A DNA stretch of 64,000 nucleotides from Centrapalus pauciflorus (Eukaryota; Streptophyta; Magnoliopsida; Asterales; Asteraceae): assembly GCA_020465985.1 (NCBI GenBank), contig JAANYP010003258.1, positions 841,001 through 905,000 on the forward strand, given 5' to 3'. Below are positions 35,361 to 49,019 of this stretch, one piece after another. Numbering within the stretch: position 1 is the stretch's first letter; each line of letters opens with the position of its first letter. Position numbers and translations under genes: made by a program. Below the pieces are notes generated by a model that was given only the letters and a program-made list of their open reading frames with translations, did no database searches and was not told the DNA's origin.

Positions 35361-38300
35361 GGCAAAACAACGGCGCTTCATGGCACTTGGTTTATTACCA
35401 TTTGGGAACTATGGGGGTGAAGGAATAGAATAAGATCGGCGGAAGTGGATCATAAAGTAAAGTGTTGTAATGAAGACATATTTCCTTGGATTCAAAACCT
35501 TGGTTTGTTATCGATCAAGAATAGATACAAAACATATTGTGGGTGGTGAATATTGTAGAATTGACTTTCTGATCCAATATCCTTATTTGTGTAATCTTTT
35601 AGTCTTGGATTTTGGTCGTCTGGCTTCTCCTTGGAGCCACAAGTGTTTTTGTTTGATGGTTGCAGTTTTATATAATAAAGTTGGCTTTAAGAATATATGT
35701 TATGGGATATTTCAACATTCACCAAAAAGATTTTTCTTATGCATCAATGTTGAATGGTTTATTTCTAAATGTAGCAAACTATTCATGTGGATATTGGATT
35801 TAAGAGTGGTTCTAGAAGTAGGTGTATGTTTTTTTTCCTAATGTTTTTAAGTATAATTTTTATTAAATTTTAGAGATCTAGATCTGTATTTAAAAAATAA
35901 TACATAAACGTCTATATAATTTACCATATATTAGTAATTTGATGTTACCTTTTGTATACATATTTTTATCGTATTATTTTATATATAGTTTTAAAAAAGT
36001 GAAGTGTTTAATTTTTATTTCACATTTATTTTCCTATATATTGGAACAAACATTTATATGTATTTTTTGTCGCTTTCTCACATTTTAAACATTCTAGTTC
36101 TAAGGTGACCGGAAACACTGAAATTATACTGAATGTTTCAGGAATTAAATATTTACATATGTGCTTTAAGTGTGAGTTATATGATACTTTATCCATGTCG
36201 GTCTTATGAGTATGACCACTTAAGAGAAACCCTGGATAGTGGTAATTAAAACTTTGCATTTCATCAGTTAAAAATAATCTTTAAAACTCCACATACATAA
36301 ACTAAACAATTTAGATAAGAAACTTTACGTCGACAAGTGTTTCTGATGCTTGTGTATTTTGATTTCAATCATTTCCTTATACATATATTTGACGTACTCA
36401 TGTGTTGCTTATCTTGAATAAGTAACGATTATAATACGTGTCATCACCTACTATGTGTCAATTTATATTCTGTAAATATATATATCATCCATATCTAATT
36501 AATTTTAACCAAATCGAATTTAAGTTTAGTATATAAAATTTACATTTAAACTTAAATTTAAATTTAAATTCATATCATAAGCATAATACAAATTTGATAA
36601 AATAATTTTTAGAAGTACCATTATAATATACGGGTTCATAGATTTGTATAATAATACAAAAATAAATTATTATTTTTGGATTTTACTAAAATTTAATGAT
36701 TAGAAAATATACATTTAAGCAAAAGATTTTTAAAGATGATGTAACATGATGGTTAGGTGTAGTACCATTGTACCAAGTATACAATCTTATATATATATTT
36801 GATTTGATTAGATGATAAAATGATGCGACTTGAATGGAAATTTGGCATAATCCATTGATGTGACCCTATGCATAATGTTCGGTTCTTAGGAATTTTTACT
36901 TTATAATTAACTCTTAATATAGACCCCGTTTCATAATGCCTTGGGCTTAATGTAAATTAATAAAATATTTTTAAGACTTCGATTTAATAATAACCGGTTT
37001 AAATATATATAACTAAATATAGTTAAAAAAGAACTAACGATAATCTAAATATGTACAGAATAAATAAAACATATACTTAGCAACGCAATAAATCATCATA
37101 TTATCTGAATTCGAAAAGTTAAAAGAATCCATGGCTTCATCCAATTCTTATATATCTTAAATCTATTGATTGTATATTTGTATGGCGGTAAATGTTATTT
37201 GACGAAGAACTTTTTATCGGTAGAATGTTCTATTTATTTCATCTCTATCATTGAATTCATTTTTGTTCTTTTATAAAAAAAACTGTAATGCTAAAATTGT
37301 TAAAAGTATTCAAAAGTGATTGTCTATGTGAAAATGGCTAAACAATTTGGTAAATGATTTATTAGATAAAAAAAACATCAACTCTTCAGTTGGATGTCTT
37401 GATGCAATTTCAATCTATGACATTATTGTGGCGTTTGAATAAGGGTGCAAAAAATGGGTCTACAATGTAGTAATTGGGCTCAAAAGCCGTTTGATTTAAA
37501 GTGTCGATTTTGACGGTTTTCAATTGTTTACCTTATATGAGTTTCCCTTGTTTGAGTGGGTTTACGCTGTGTTACAGAACTTCGTTAATATAAGAAAATA
37601 AATGGAAATAAGAGGAAATCTACTAAAATTTGTATTTCATAAAAATTGTTGGGGAGGAAACGGATGAAAAGTTGCTTGATTTTTTACTTATATTGTTTAC
37701 TTCCAAAACTGGGAAGAAAAGAAAATAAACAATTCACAATCTTTTTTTTCCTCTTTTTTTCCTCTCTGTCCTTTGTCTTCTCTCAAATGATGGAATACAA
37801 CGTTAGTGTTTAAAAAAAAATCTTTCATTTTAATAAATATGGAAAAAAAATAATTCAAATGTGTAAAGGGGTTGATTAAAAAGTTTATTTTTTATTTCAA
37901 CCATAAAAAGCATTTATGTTTCGCTTTGGTCTATTCGGTTTTGTTAATATATTAATTTAAAAGATTTCCATTTGATTGAAATTCAATCAAGTCAGTTTTG
38001 ACTTTTATTTGGTACAAACTCTTAAGATTTTATCATAGAAGAACATCTTAGTGAACTAATGAAATAAATTAAACTAAAACGTGTTTTTTATTTTTTATTT
38101 TTAATTTATAAAAATGACAAATTAGGGGTAGGAGAGGGAGAGGGATGAAGCAGAGGTATGAAAATGTGACATGACAAGTCTTTTGATAATCTTCGCATTA
38201 GGAATTAATCCATATATTCGGAATATATCATTTTCAAAAAAGATATTATATGATCTTAATTTTCATAAAGATGCATTTATAAATTTGATTGATTTTATTT

Positions 38301-38790
38301 CATAAAAGGACGACTCCAAGTTCAAAAGCTATGGGGTCAATGGACCCTACGAAAATTTGAATTTCTTTTAGCATCTATCATTCTATCTCATGTTTAATAT
38401 TAAAATTTTGATCCAATATTTCTAATGTTCGATTTTAAGAATATTAATTTAAACAAATGTCAATACGAGAGACGACACAATCTAATGTTTGACTGAAATT
38501 CCCCAAGGAGCGGTTATATAATTTACTAAAAGTTTAGAATTTATATTTTAAAAAACCTAACATATATTTATAATTTTAATGATTTTGTTTTTTTTATTGC
38601 ATTTTTTCCCCTTAATTTTAGTCCTTATATATTTTTATGATATTTATTTTTCTCCTTACATGGAAAGGAATCAAAGGATGACCACATTTATAAAAACAGT
38701 ATTTTAATTGTCTTTGTTTTATAAATGAGGTGAACGGAATTATAACGTCGATTTATATATTAAAAAACTTTAATAAATTATAAGTTAATT
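35361..38790. other. AT-rich gene-free region
   Basis: More than 3 kb with no supported gene. The 123-residue ORF at 35470-35841 has no recognisable domain, an unlikely composition and no splice context; it may be transposon debris. No structural repeats with defined ends were seen. Confidence 0.6.
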
Positions 38791-38799
38791 TTTTTTTTG

Positions 38800-39030
38800 A
38801 ACGGCTGGTGTGGTGGTTATCGTCTAGGCCCAAGTGCCGGCAGATCCCGGTTCGATCCTCACCACAATCTCCTAGTTAGATTAAAATCTCCAAAGTTAGA
38901 TTAGTTCACCTGAAGGGAAAAACCCCAAAATCCGCCTCAAATGATGATCGGACCCGGGTAACAACCCTCCCCAAGCCCCTTATGAAAACTTGGTGGCCAC
39001 CAGGGCAAGCCCTGATGGTTAATTATATCT
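38800..39030 (+). mobile_element. tRNA-derived SINE-like element
   Basis: A TGGTGTGGTGG A-box-like motif (38806-38816) and a perfect GGTTCGATCC B box (38849-38858) sit at internal-promoter spacing of about 32 bp. A 170-bp non-tRNA body follows (CGGACCCGGGTAACAACCC region). GTTAATT on both sides may be remains of a target duplication. There is no clear poly(A) or poly(T) tail, so the 3' end is uncertain. Confidence 0.6.
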
Positions 39031-40165
39031 TAATTAATGACAATATATTTAAATAGATGATTAAACCATAGGTGATAAATTAAAATATTTATGTTTATTT
39101 TATTGTAATGTATAATCAAATTTAAATCAAATAAAGTCAACACAACTAACTTAATTTAACTTTTACAATTGATTCCATATGTTAAAGTATAACAACTCAA
39201 CAACTACATGTAGCCGCCGCCGCTAATGAAATAATATGACGTACCAGTTGCTAGTTTCATACTGTTACGTATTTATACATATTTAATATAAATAAAAAAA
39301 CTTATATTATAAATTTGTTTTGTATCCTATTGTTGTATACATTATAACGATATTTGTTTAATTTATTAAAACTATTTGAATTAATGTTAAACTTTGAATC
39401 ACTGTGATTTATAGTATCTTAGATTATAAACTTACAATATACTATAATGCATCTTTTACATTAAATATTCTATTGGCTATACATTATAAAATATTATTTT
39501 AAAGAAACTAACATTAAAGTTGTCCAAAAATCTTTAGTTTTGTAAATCGAAAATTATTTGATTTCAACATTTAAATGGTGTTTATGTTAACAAATAAAAG
39601 GAAACAAACAAGTAGCAATGATATATATACGTTTCTATGTTGTTAAGTCATAACTCTGAATATTTATACCTTATACCTATTCAACAATTTTACATTATTA
39701 ATCATCAAAACTCACAACAAATTCATGATACACGTAACGACATAAAGTAGTCTCCAAACTCACTTTTAGACTTGTAGAGTCAATTCAACTAACATTTTAA
39801 CCTCTACGGTTAACCTCGTATTAGCCATGTATGTAACCCGGTAAATATAAACAACGAACTATAGTATAATAACTCAACAAGCACGTCTAGCAACTCTTTC
39901 ATGCTATTACATATTTAATATAAAACCATAAATTTTATGTCATAAATAGTTTTATCCATATTATAACAAGCTTTGTTTAGTATAATTGGGTGAGTACACT
40001 CACCCCTCTCAAATCTACCATTTCGGACACATCAGTGCCACATCTGTTTTTCTTTCACTACCATTTCCATTTCTAATTTTTTGAAAATACTCACCATTCT
40101 AATATTTCTATCCCAATACTCATTATTCAATTAATTTTTAGAGAGATAAAGAGAGAAGAGAAGGA

Positions 40166-40200
<35 letters not shown>

Positions 40201-40360
40201 AAGCCGAGCGGAGACAAGAGATCGTTGGGGCTGAGATTGACGGGACTGATGGTGAAAAGGGATGGTGTTACTGCCAGGGTGGGCTGAGGTGGCCAAGCCG
40301 CTGACCCAGTGGCCTTGGTACCCCCTCACTCTTAAAATTTGATGAATTACAGTCAAACTC
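39031..40360. other. Gene-free region with GA-rich repeat
   Basis: AT-rich sequence. At 40139-40205 a purine run (GAGAGAGAGA) precedes a GC-richer 100 bp. The block from GGGTGAGTACACTCACCCC (~39987) to ACCCCCTCACTC (~40320) may be a decayed DNA transposon, but the ends match too poorly to claim it. Confidence 0.4.
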
Positions 40361-40387
40361 TGAATGAATTGTGATTATAGTGTTTCA

Positions 40388-40831
40388 ATGGGAGTTTGGT
40401 TCGTTGGATTCTATCAAAATCTAACAAAAAGGGAATGAATTTCCTTTCCAACATGTTGTTTGATTGTCAAATGGGTCGTAAAAGGTAAATAATGGGAAGA
40501 AAACATTCCAGTGTTAAGGGAATGCTCATGGGGGGAGTCAAAGAAAGAAAATTTCGTGCTAGGCATTATGGAGGCAACGTTGGTGAGCTTTGCCCCCCGC
40601 TTTGGAGTTTTGGCCTAGGTGCGGAGTCAGCACTGGACAACTCTGTCCCAACTTTGGAGTTTTGGCCAAGGCGCGATCCATGCCAACTCTGAAAATTTTC
40701 CATTTCAATTCTTACGATTTCCTTGTGAAACAAACACGTTACCGATTTCAATTTATCCAATTCCATTCTTTCAATTTTACAGTTAAAGATTTCATTCGCT
40801 CAGAAAAGATTCTGTAAACCAAACATCACTT
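40388..40831. repeat. Possible MITE with an internal direct repeat
   Basis: The ends GGGAGTTTGGTTCGTTGGAT and, reverse-complemented, TGATGTTTGGTTTACAGAAT agree partly. Inside, TTTGGAGTTTTGGCC with following GCG sequence occurs twice (about 40602 and 40655). No target duplication was found, so the classification is tentative. Confidence 0.4.
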
Positions 40832-43560
40832 TAGTTTGAAAACTTACAATATACAATACCAAACTGATTTTAAATCATGAATGTATTTACTTCTACATTT
40901 ATTTTATACTATTTCTATATTTTTAAGACTCAATTTAATTCAAACATCACTTGAAGGGCAAATTTTATATTAAAGTTTTTGACCCACGTAATATGTGGAT
41001 ATTTTTAATAAAATTTATTTATATAAAATGTATATAAGTAAAAATAAAATACATAACTATTAATTATTTAAAATAAGGGGTTAATATGAAAAAAAACCAT
41101 GTTTTTAATTTTAGTCTCTCCATGTTATTTTTTACCAATAAAATCCTTAAGTTATATATTTGTTTGTGATTTTTGAAATTTTTCTTTTTTTTTTTCAAAA
41201 AAGTTCTCGAGTTTGTGGACTTTTCGGAGAAAAATAGTGAAAACTTGTTCATTTGTTGTGGAAAATATCAGGGTTGATTATGAAAAAAAAAAACAAAATT
41301 TTTCCGAAAACCGGATTGAAAACAATATCCTTGAAAACTTTCTTAGGAAAAAATAATACGGAGGGACTAAATCGTAAAAAATATGAAAACATGTTGGTAT
41401 TTTTCATAATAAACCCTTAAAATAATATAAGTTTACTATTATTATTCGTTAATAATTTTTTTAAAAGTTTATTTTTAATTTACTATATTTTATTTGATAT
41501 AAATTGAAATTTTAGTTTATATGTTATATAATACTTATATATTTTATTATAAAGTAATATTTATAGACTAAAATAATAAAGTTGTTTATCTTTTTAAAAA
41601 TAATAATTGTACTTATCTTTTATCGTAGATTAAAAATAATAAAATCTATTTATCTTTATAAAAATGATAAATTGTATTTATCTTTTTTTATAATAATATG
41701 TTGTATTAATTTTTTATCTTTTATATTTTATAATAATATGTTGTATTAATTTTTTCCGATGAAATGTGGAGGTGACACGTGACATTTGGTGTTACATACT
41801 TACATGAGTATTTAAAAAAAACTAATTATTTTTTTGTGAATATAAACTTATAAAAAAATACACAATTGTTATATGTATGTTAGATAAACTTATATCTAGT
41901 TTATTAAAATTTCAATTCAACTTAAATATTTATAATGTTTCTCAACTATACCATATTGTATACTATGATGTAGAATGTCATAAAAAATTTTCCATAAACT
42001 TTTAACACAAAGTTAATTTTATTTTTTTTATACGCATGTGAGATTAGTTCAATATAAAAAATATAAGAAAATGTGGGCTTGATTTAAATTTAAACGGATT
42101 AAACTCGTCCAAACATAAATTTCAAAAGAATCTATTATTATCTAATTATTAATACAATAAGATCAATTATTTTTTTTCTAAATAAGAAAAACTCAAAATA
42201 TGTAATCTAAATCCAGTTTATAAAAAATAACATAAATACTAACCTTTAATTAAAATATTTAGTGTACAATTTAACCGTTGAATATATTGTAAATAAATAA
42301 ACATGAATTCTCAAATTACAATTCATGGATTATAATTGATTTCTTTATACTGAGAATATATCATATTTGTAAGATAATAATTTTATATGTTTTAATTATA
42401 ATTTAATTAAAATATCAATTTTTTATATCTTAAATGTAAATTTAGATTAGTATTAGAATGCTTAAAGGATTTCTTTTTTTAATTTACATGATAAAATAAG
42501 AAAGTATTTGAATTATATTTCATATTTTTTAAACAATAAATTAGTTAATTTAGAAATCTAATTATGAAAAAAGTCGGGAAATCAAAATTTTAGATGAATG
42601 TGGTGATGACACGTGGCATAAAATGTTTTCTTTTATTAATATATATAAATATAGATTTATCAAGTTATACATTAATAAAACATTATCTTAAAGAAAGTAA
42701 CAATTAAAGTTGGTCAAAATCCTTTAGTTTGTAAATCGAAAACGATTTTATTTCAACATTTAAATGATGTTTACTTAATTATAATAAGAAAAAGTGGTGG
42801 CTTTAATTTTAAAAAAATAACTATGTATTTATATGACTTTTTTGGCGACTTGTGATGAATGAGATGGAGGGTACCATATTAGGACCACAGTCCAATCTAA
42901 CTCTAGATTCTGGGTCCGAAAAAATCCTACACCGTGATACAATTACGTATACGTTCTCATTGTCTCATCACTCTCCAAGGTACCCAAAAATATTAAAGTT
43001 AAAAAATAGCCATATATAAAACACGATTTTATGTAATCTTTTTCCTTCAATAATCAAATGTTTATAGTGAAAATCAAAACTTAATGTTTAGAAAAATTAA
43101 TACCTCAATATGGAACTTGAATAAAACGCAATCTTTATGATAAACTGATTTTTTTTTTAAAAACAACACATTTTATATATTTTTATCTCACATCAAACTT
43201 CAATTTTTGATGTATTGAATGTGTTATATCAAAAATCCATATAATTTTCTTTAATTATTTAGAAAGAAATTATTTTTGGAGGACGTAATTTATAAACATA
43301 AATTTATATAATCAAATAAAAGCATCCATCATTTATCCTGTTCATTTATTAGAAATTAACTTTTATCTAAATAAATGATCACTTGTTTAATTATAATTTT
43401 GTTATTTCTGTTATTGAAAAGGACTTGGGCCAAGAAAAAGTTCAATGGCGGTATTTGATGATTGATTGGGGGCAGAGATGAAAAATAAAAAGGATTTAAT
43501 AATAAGGGGCAAAAGACTACTTGTAAGAGTAACAGTATACCAGTAGCTAAACAGCAGCAA
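40832..43560. other. AT-rich region upstream of ARF6, with decayed Helitron traces
   Basis: No gene. CCCACGTAATATGTGG at about 40983 followed by ATATTTTTAATA resembles the hairpin end of the Helitron family above, mutated and lacking CTAG. GATGACACGTGGCAT at about 42605 resembles that family's internal inverted repeat. Both are likely old copies. Confidence 0.4.
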
Positions 43561-44279
43561 AGGAGCAAAGCCATTTTCCATTACAGGAAAACTGTTGAAG
43601 AACCCTAATAAAGGTCCTGTTTGATCTCATTCATTCAGTCTTTACCACAAAACACACACACACACACAAACCAAAATCTACAAATCGTGCTCGAGTTTTT
43701 TAATTGAAGAAAACTCATTCTTGATCTTGAGCTTTACCTTTCAAGATGCTTGCTTTTTGACTTGAATTTCTGAATCTTGGTGTAAGAGATCTGGGGTTTC
43801 CCTAGGATTTGGGTTTCTGCAAGTTCAAGATTAGGGGTTTCTTCAAAGGTGAGATCTGGAGTGATTCTTGCAGCTGAATGAGCTTCCTGCTGTGATTCTT
43901 GGCTAAATTTGGTGGTGGGGTTTGTTACAAAAACAAGAAAAGAAGATTAGTTCTTAGATGAAGCTGTTTGTGGATGTTTTGTGGTGTTATTTTGGGGTTT
44001 GGGTGAGGAAGATCAAGATCGAATGAAGTGGAAATTGGTTTTGTTTTGTAGTACGACCGGTTTCGGTTGAAAGATATCAAGTGGACAAGTGGGGTTAAAT
44101 GAAATTTTTGTATGGATTGTTAAAGAGAAGGAAGAATTAGATATCTTGAAGTAAAAAGTGGTCCCTTTTTGTAGGGTGGTTTGGGGGTGTTTTTAAAGGA
44201 ATTTTGTGGTTAAAACTGTTGAGATTCTTGATTGTTTAAGGAATTTTCTGGTTAAATTAAACTGTTGAAGCCTGTGGAA
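43561..44279 (+). promoter_or_regulatory. ARF6 5' leader and promoter-proximal region with uORFs
   Basis: The leader upstream of the ARF6 start is pyrimidine-poor in places and contains an (AC)n run near 43652-43670. At least five short upstream ORFs precede the main ATG: 43746-43760, 43878-43895, 43958-44026, 44023-44070 (its ATG overlaps the previous stop as ATGA) and 44099-44140. The transcription start and any leader intron are unknown, so some may not be in the mature mRNA. Confidence 0.6.
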
Positions 44280-47200
44280 ATGAAGCTCTCTGCTGTTGGT
44301 TTCGGTCAGCAATTGCCCGAAGGTCTGTTCTTTTGGCTTTGATCGATTATCTAATCCCCTTATTATGCATATAATTTGCAGCCCTCATGCGCCTTGCCTC
44401 CATGAATTTCTTTCCATTCGTTTATGTATTCGTATATTTGGTTTTTAATCATATGGTTTACTGCATCTAGTGAATCAAGACTTGAGATTATAGCTTTGTC
44501 CTTGGGTTTGGTTTTTTGTTTTTTGTTTTTTGTGTTTTAATTGTTGCCATGATCTCATGTTCATCCTAACACAGCATTCGAACCATGTTTATGTTTTGAA
44601 GTGCTGATTGCGAGAATTGCTAATGCTTCTTCATGTGTTGATAGATATTGCATAATTTCATCAACACAACAAAATAGATTACAATTCTTTAGTGGTAGGG
44701 GACCAATTGTGTCTCGAGATGCAGTGGGTTGGACTTAAGCATCTGTAGGTTTATATATCTCGATGCGTTAAAAGCTAATCGATGATGTGAAATTTTGTTT
44801 TCAGGGGAGAAAAGATGTTTGAATTCCGAACTTTGGCATGCTTGTGCTGGTCCTCTTGTTTCCCTCCCCACCGTCGGAAGTCGTGTGGTATACTTCCCAC
44901 AGGGTCACAGCGAGCAGGTCATTTTTTATGGACTTTGTATAATTCGTTATTTCCATCGTTCTTTTTTGCAAATTGTTGATTTAAGTCGTTTTGGTTATTT
45001 TGAATTATAACCAATGTAGGTTGCGGCGTCAACAAACAAAGAAGTCGATGCTCATACTCCAAACTACCCGAGCTTACCTCCGCAACTCATTTGCCAACTT
45101 CACAACGTGACTATGCATGTAAGCGCCTAAGCGGGCCTTTAATTGTTGCTTTGTGTTCCTTGAGTTTCCGTTTCTTGGTTTTGTTTGACTCGAAAATTTT
45201 CATCAGGCAGATGTGGAGACCGATGAGGTTTATGCTCAGATGACGCTGCAACCGCTGAACTCCGTATGTTGTTTTCCAATTCTTTTTAATGCTTGAATGC
45301 TTTTTTTCTCGAATGCTTTATTATTCCATATGGTGCTCCCTTCAATTTCATTTGTTCTGTTGTGATCTATATAGGAAGAGCAAAAAGAGGCATTTCTTCC
45401 GGCGGATCTAGGTGCCCCGAGCAAACAACCCACAAATTATTTTTGTAAAACATTAACGGCAAGTGACACTAGCACTCACGGTGGATTTTCGGTACCTCGT
45501 CGTGCAGCTGAGAAAGTGTTTCCACCTTTGGTAAGCTAATTCATTCATGTGGTATTTGTTTTTTAAGAGGTTAAATGTCTGAAGTCTGAAAACCACGTCT
45601 GAAATTAAGAGGAGTCTTAAGATCTGAAATTAAGAGGCTCTTAATTTTAATTCAGACAACTCACATCCTCTTAAAATTTAGAGGAAAATTCAGAGGTTTC
45701 AACCTCTTAAATCTGAATTTAAACAAACAATCTTAATTTATTATAGATCTATACTTTAGATTTCAGATGTTTTTAAGAGTCTCTAGATGAAAAACAAATG
45801 AGGCCTATTTTTGTTGAGATTATATCTTGACTAATAGGACTATTTTTGTTTCGATTTACAGGATTTCACGCAGCAACCTCCGGCTCAAGAATTAATCGCA
45901 AGGGATTTACATGACAATGAATGGAAGTTTAGACATATATTCCGTGGTACGTAATTTGAATTTGATGCGTTGCACAAATACATAGCCTGACCTTCTTTAT
46001 AGGCGTTAATTTAATGTCATTGTGATGATCCATTTCAGGACAGCCGAAAAGGCATCTCCTTACAACCGGTTGGAGCGTTTTCGTAAGCGCCAAAAGACTT
46101 GTTGCGGGTGATTCGGTCTTGTTCATATGGTAACAACTTTGTATCCGTTGTACATAATATTTTGTGCGTTTATGATCCGAAAGATTGAGATTGTAGTATT
46201 ATTCGAGCAGGAACGAGAAAAACCAGTTGCTGTTGGGAATTCGGCGAGCAAATCGACCGCAAACTGTTATGCCGTCTTCGGTTTTATCCAGTGACAGTAT
46301 GCACTTGGGGCTACTTGCTGCCGCTGCACATGCGGCTGCAACTAATAGCCGTTTCACCATTTTTTATAATCCGAGGTATGTTGTTTATAAATAGGCGGAA
46401 TTGTACTTAATAATACCTTCTCTAAATCTCGATCTCTGCAGGGCGAGTCCGTCGGAATTTGTCATACCGCTTGCTAAGTATGTTAAAGCAGTCTATCATA
46501 CACGAGTCTCTGTTGGCATGCGCTTTCGAATGTTGTTTGAAACTGAAGAGTCAAGCGTCCGTCGGTATATTTAAATTCTGTTGCGAAGATCTATGTTTTC
46601 GTTATTCTACTTATTTGAGAAGAGTTTGTATGTACTAATATCGAAAATGTTCCAGCTATATGGGAACTATAACCGGCATCAGTGATCTCGATCCAGCTCG
46701 ATGGCCGAATTCACACTGGCGGTCTGTGAAGGTTGGCTGGGACGAGTCTACTGCTGGCGAGAGACAGCCGAGGGTTTCGTTGTGGGAGATCGAACCCTTG
46801 ACAACATTCCCAATGTACCCTTCGCAGTTTCCGCTCCGACTCAAACGACCATGGCCTCCCGGGCTTCCTTCTTTTAACGGTAAATTTCTAAGCGAAACAC
46901 GAGTATTTCTTCGTAAAATTTCAAGCTTGGTGACTCGTGCTAGTGATATAACGAAAGATCTGTTTTTCGTATTGAGAAATGGTTGGTTTGTTCGTCTTAG
47001 GGATGAAGGAAGATGATCTCGGAATGAACTCTCCGGTAATGTGGCTACGTGGTGATCCGGGTGACCGTGGAATCCAGTCTCTCAACTTTCAGGGATTTGG
47101 GGTTTCCCCTTGGATGCAGCCGAGGCTCGATGCTGGGATGCTTGGTATGCAAACGGATATTTACCAAGCTATGGCTGCCGCTGCGCTTCAAGAGATGAGG

Positions 47201-48669
47201 AGTATGGATTCGGCAAAATCGTCACTTCTACAGTTTCAACAACACCAAACGGCTCCCACCGGTTCGGCTGGTCTGGTGCAGCCTCAGATGTTGCACCGAT
47301 CTCAGCCCCAGCCTACTTTCATTCCCGAAAACCTGCCCGTTTCACACCCACAGTCTCACCTTCTTCCACAACAACTGCAACACCAGAATTCGTTCAATAA
47401 TCACCAACAAACCCTACTCCAAACGATACCGCAATTCACGTCGAGCTCTCAGTCGAACTCCCCGTCTTTGCAAACAATTTCGTCGATGCAACATCAGAGC
47501 TTTTCTGATTCACATGGAAACCCCATGAGCGCTTCTAGCGTCTCCTCGTTACAGTCTCTTTTGGGTTCGTTTTCTCATGACGAAACTTCCCAACTTCTTA
47601 ACATGCCTCGATCTGCCTCCCTGCTAACTTCCACTGGTTGGCCGGCAAAACGTGTTGCCGTTGATCCACTTCTCGTGTCCGGAGCATCACAGTCTCTTCT
47701 TCATCAAGTCGAACAGTTGGGCCCACCGTCCCATACAAGCCTCTCTCAGAGTTCTAATCTCTCCCAAAACGCTGTTTCGTTACCACCTTTTCCGGGAAGA
47801 GAGTGCTCGATTGATCAAGAAACAAACAACGATCCTCAAAGTCATCTCTTGTTCGGAGTAAACATCGATAACTCAAATCTTCTCATGCAAAGTGGCATAT
47901 CGAACCTTCGGGGAGTCGGCAGTGACAGTGATTCCTTGACTATGCCTTTCACTTCTTCCAATTATACCATGAGCACTGCGGGCAACGATTTTTCGATAAA
48001 TCCATCGCTGACGCCTTCAAGTTGTATCGATGAATCGGGTTTCCTGCAGTCTCCGGAAAACGTGGGTCAATCAAACCCATCCACGAGAACCTTCGTTAAG
48101 GTGAATCCCTTCGTTTTCAGGCCTTTTTCATGTTGTTTAGCAGTGATTTTTAGTTAATTGATGTCGGTTTTGGTGTCGCTTAACAGGTTTACAAATCAGG
48201 GTGTTTCGGGAGGTCACTCGATATAGCGAAATTTAGCAGCTACCACGAGCTGCGAAGTGAACTCGCTCAAATGTTTGGCCTTGAAGGCCAATTGGAAGAC
48301 CCTTTGAGATCAGGCTGGCAGCTTGTATTCGTTGACCGGGAGAACGATGTTCTTCTCCTCGGTGACGACCCGTGGCCGTAAGTTCCTCTCGTTGCCAAAT
48401 TTCTAAAACTCTGGTTACGTAATCCAATTGGAATATATGATTCAGTAAATTTTAACCCTATAAACAGGGAGTTTGTGAGCAGTGTATGGTGCATCAAGAT
48501 ACTGTCGCCGCAGGAGGTGCAGCAGATGGGGAAACAAGGTCTCGAGCTTCTTAACTCGGTTCCGCTGCAGAAGTCCTCAGATAGCGGCTACGAAAACTAC
48601 GCTCCGAGCCGGCAAGAGTCTATGAATCTGAGCAATGGAGTTGCGTCAGTCGGTTCGTTTGAATACTGA
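44280..48669 (+). CDS. ARF6: Auxin response factor, ARF6-type transcriptional activator
   Basis: DNA-binding activator of auxin-responsive genes; ARF6 with ARF8 controls flower and stem maturation. Exons: 44280-44322, 44805-44917, 45020-45118, 45207-45263, 45375-45530, 45862-45946, 46039-46129, 46211-46375, 46442-46564, 46656-46879, 47001-48100, 48187-48377, 48468-48669 (882 residues, continuous). The N-terminus [15 protein letters not shown] leads into [17 protein letters not shown], then the B3 domain ([39 protein letters not shown]) and the ARF domain ([15 protein letters not shown]). The Gln/Ser-rich middle region in the 1.1-kb exon contains [15 protein letters not shown] motifs diagnostic of ARF6. 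The C-terminal PB1 domain has the conserved Lys (FVKVYKSG) and acidic GDDPW motif. ARF8 is the alternative, but the middle region fits ARF6 better. Confidence 0.95.
45531..45861 (+). other. ARF6 intron with internal inverted repeats
   Basis: The 331-bp intron carries repeated CTCTTAA/TTAAGAG and TCTGAA/TTCAGA motifs in both orientations from about 45568 to 45800, suggesting an old MITE that can fold back. Ends and duplication could not be defined. Confidence 0.45.
48306..48326 (+). promoter_or_regulatory. miR167 complementary site in ARF6
   Basis: The 21 bases from 48306, containing ATCAGGCTGGCAGCTTGT, match the conserved miR167 target of ARF6 and ARF8. They encode part of the RSGWQLVF segment of the PB1 domain. 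This predicts post-transcriptional repression by miR167 and supports the ARF6/8 assignment. Confidence 0.93.
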
Positions 48670-49019
48670 AGCAAAGCAAACTCCAGATGCCAGTTTCGCA
48701 GTTTGTGTAACGTTAGCAGCGTTTCGTTCTAAGCTTTTAGGTATTTATGAAAACTCGAAACTGTAATTAATATGATCCCTCTCTATCTCTGTGCTTGAAC
48801 AATACACGAGACTCGTTTACGAGGTTATGTATTATGTATCAATTAGTAAGTTATTGTGCTGAGGAAACTCGCCGTAAGCCAGGCATTTTAGCTAGGTCGT
48901 TAACCCGAATCTCATGATCAACGACCACGATCGATTCCTTGTGGACTATAGCCATCTTGTGTCCCTAATTACTTTTGTCGAATGACTGCCTACTTGTTAT
49001 CGAAGACTTTATGGCCTAA
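48670..49019 (+). other. ARF6 3' UTR and downstream sequence
   Basis: The region after the stop codon includes AACTGTAATTAATATGA-type AT-rich sequence near 48760, a plausible polyadenylation region. No other gene was seen before the MITE at 49020. Confidence 0.5.

Noticed and set aside
35470..35841. 123-residue ORF considered as a possible gene or LINE fragment
   Set aside because: No family motif could be recognised in any frame and there is no splice or promoter context.
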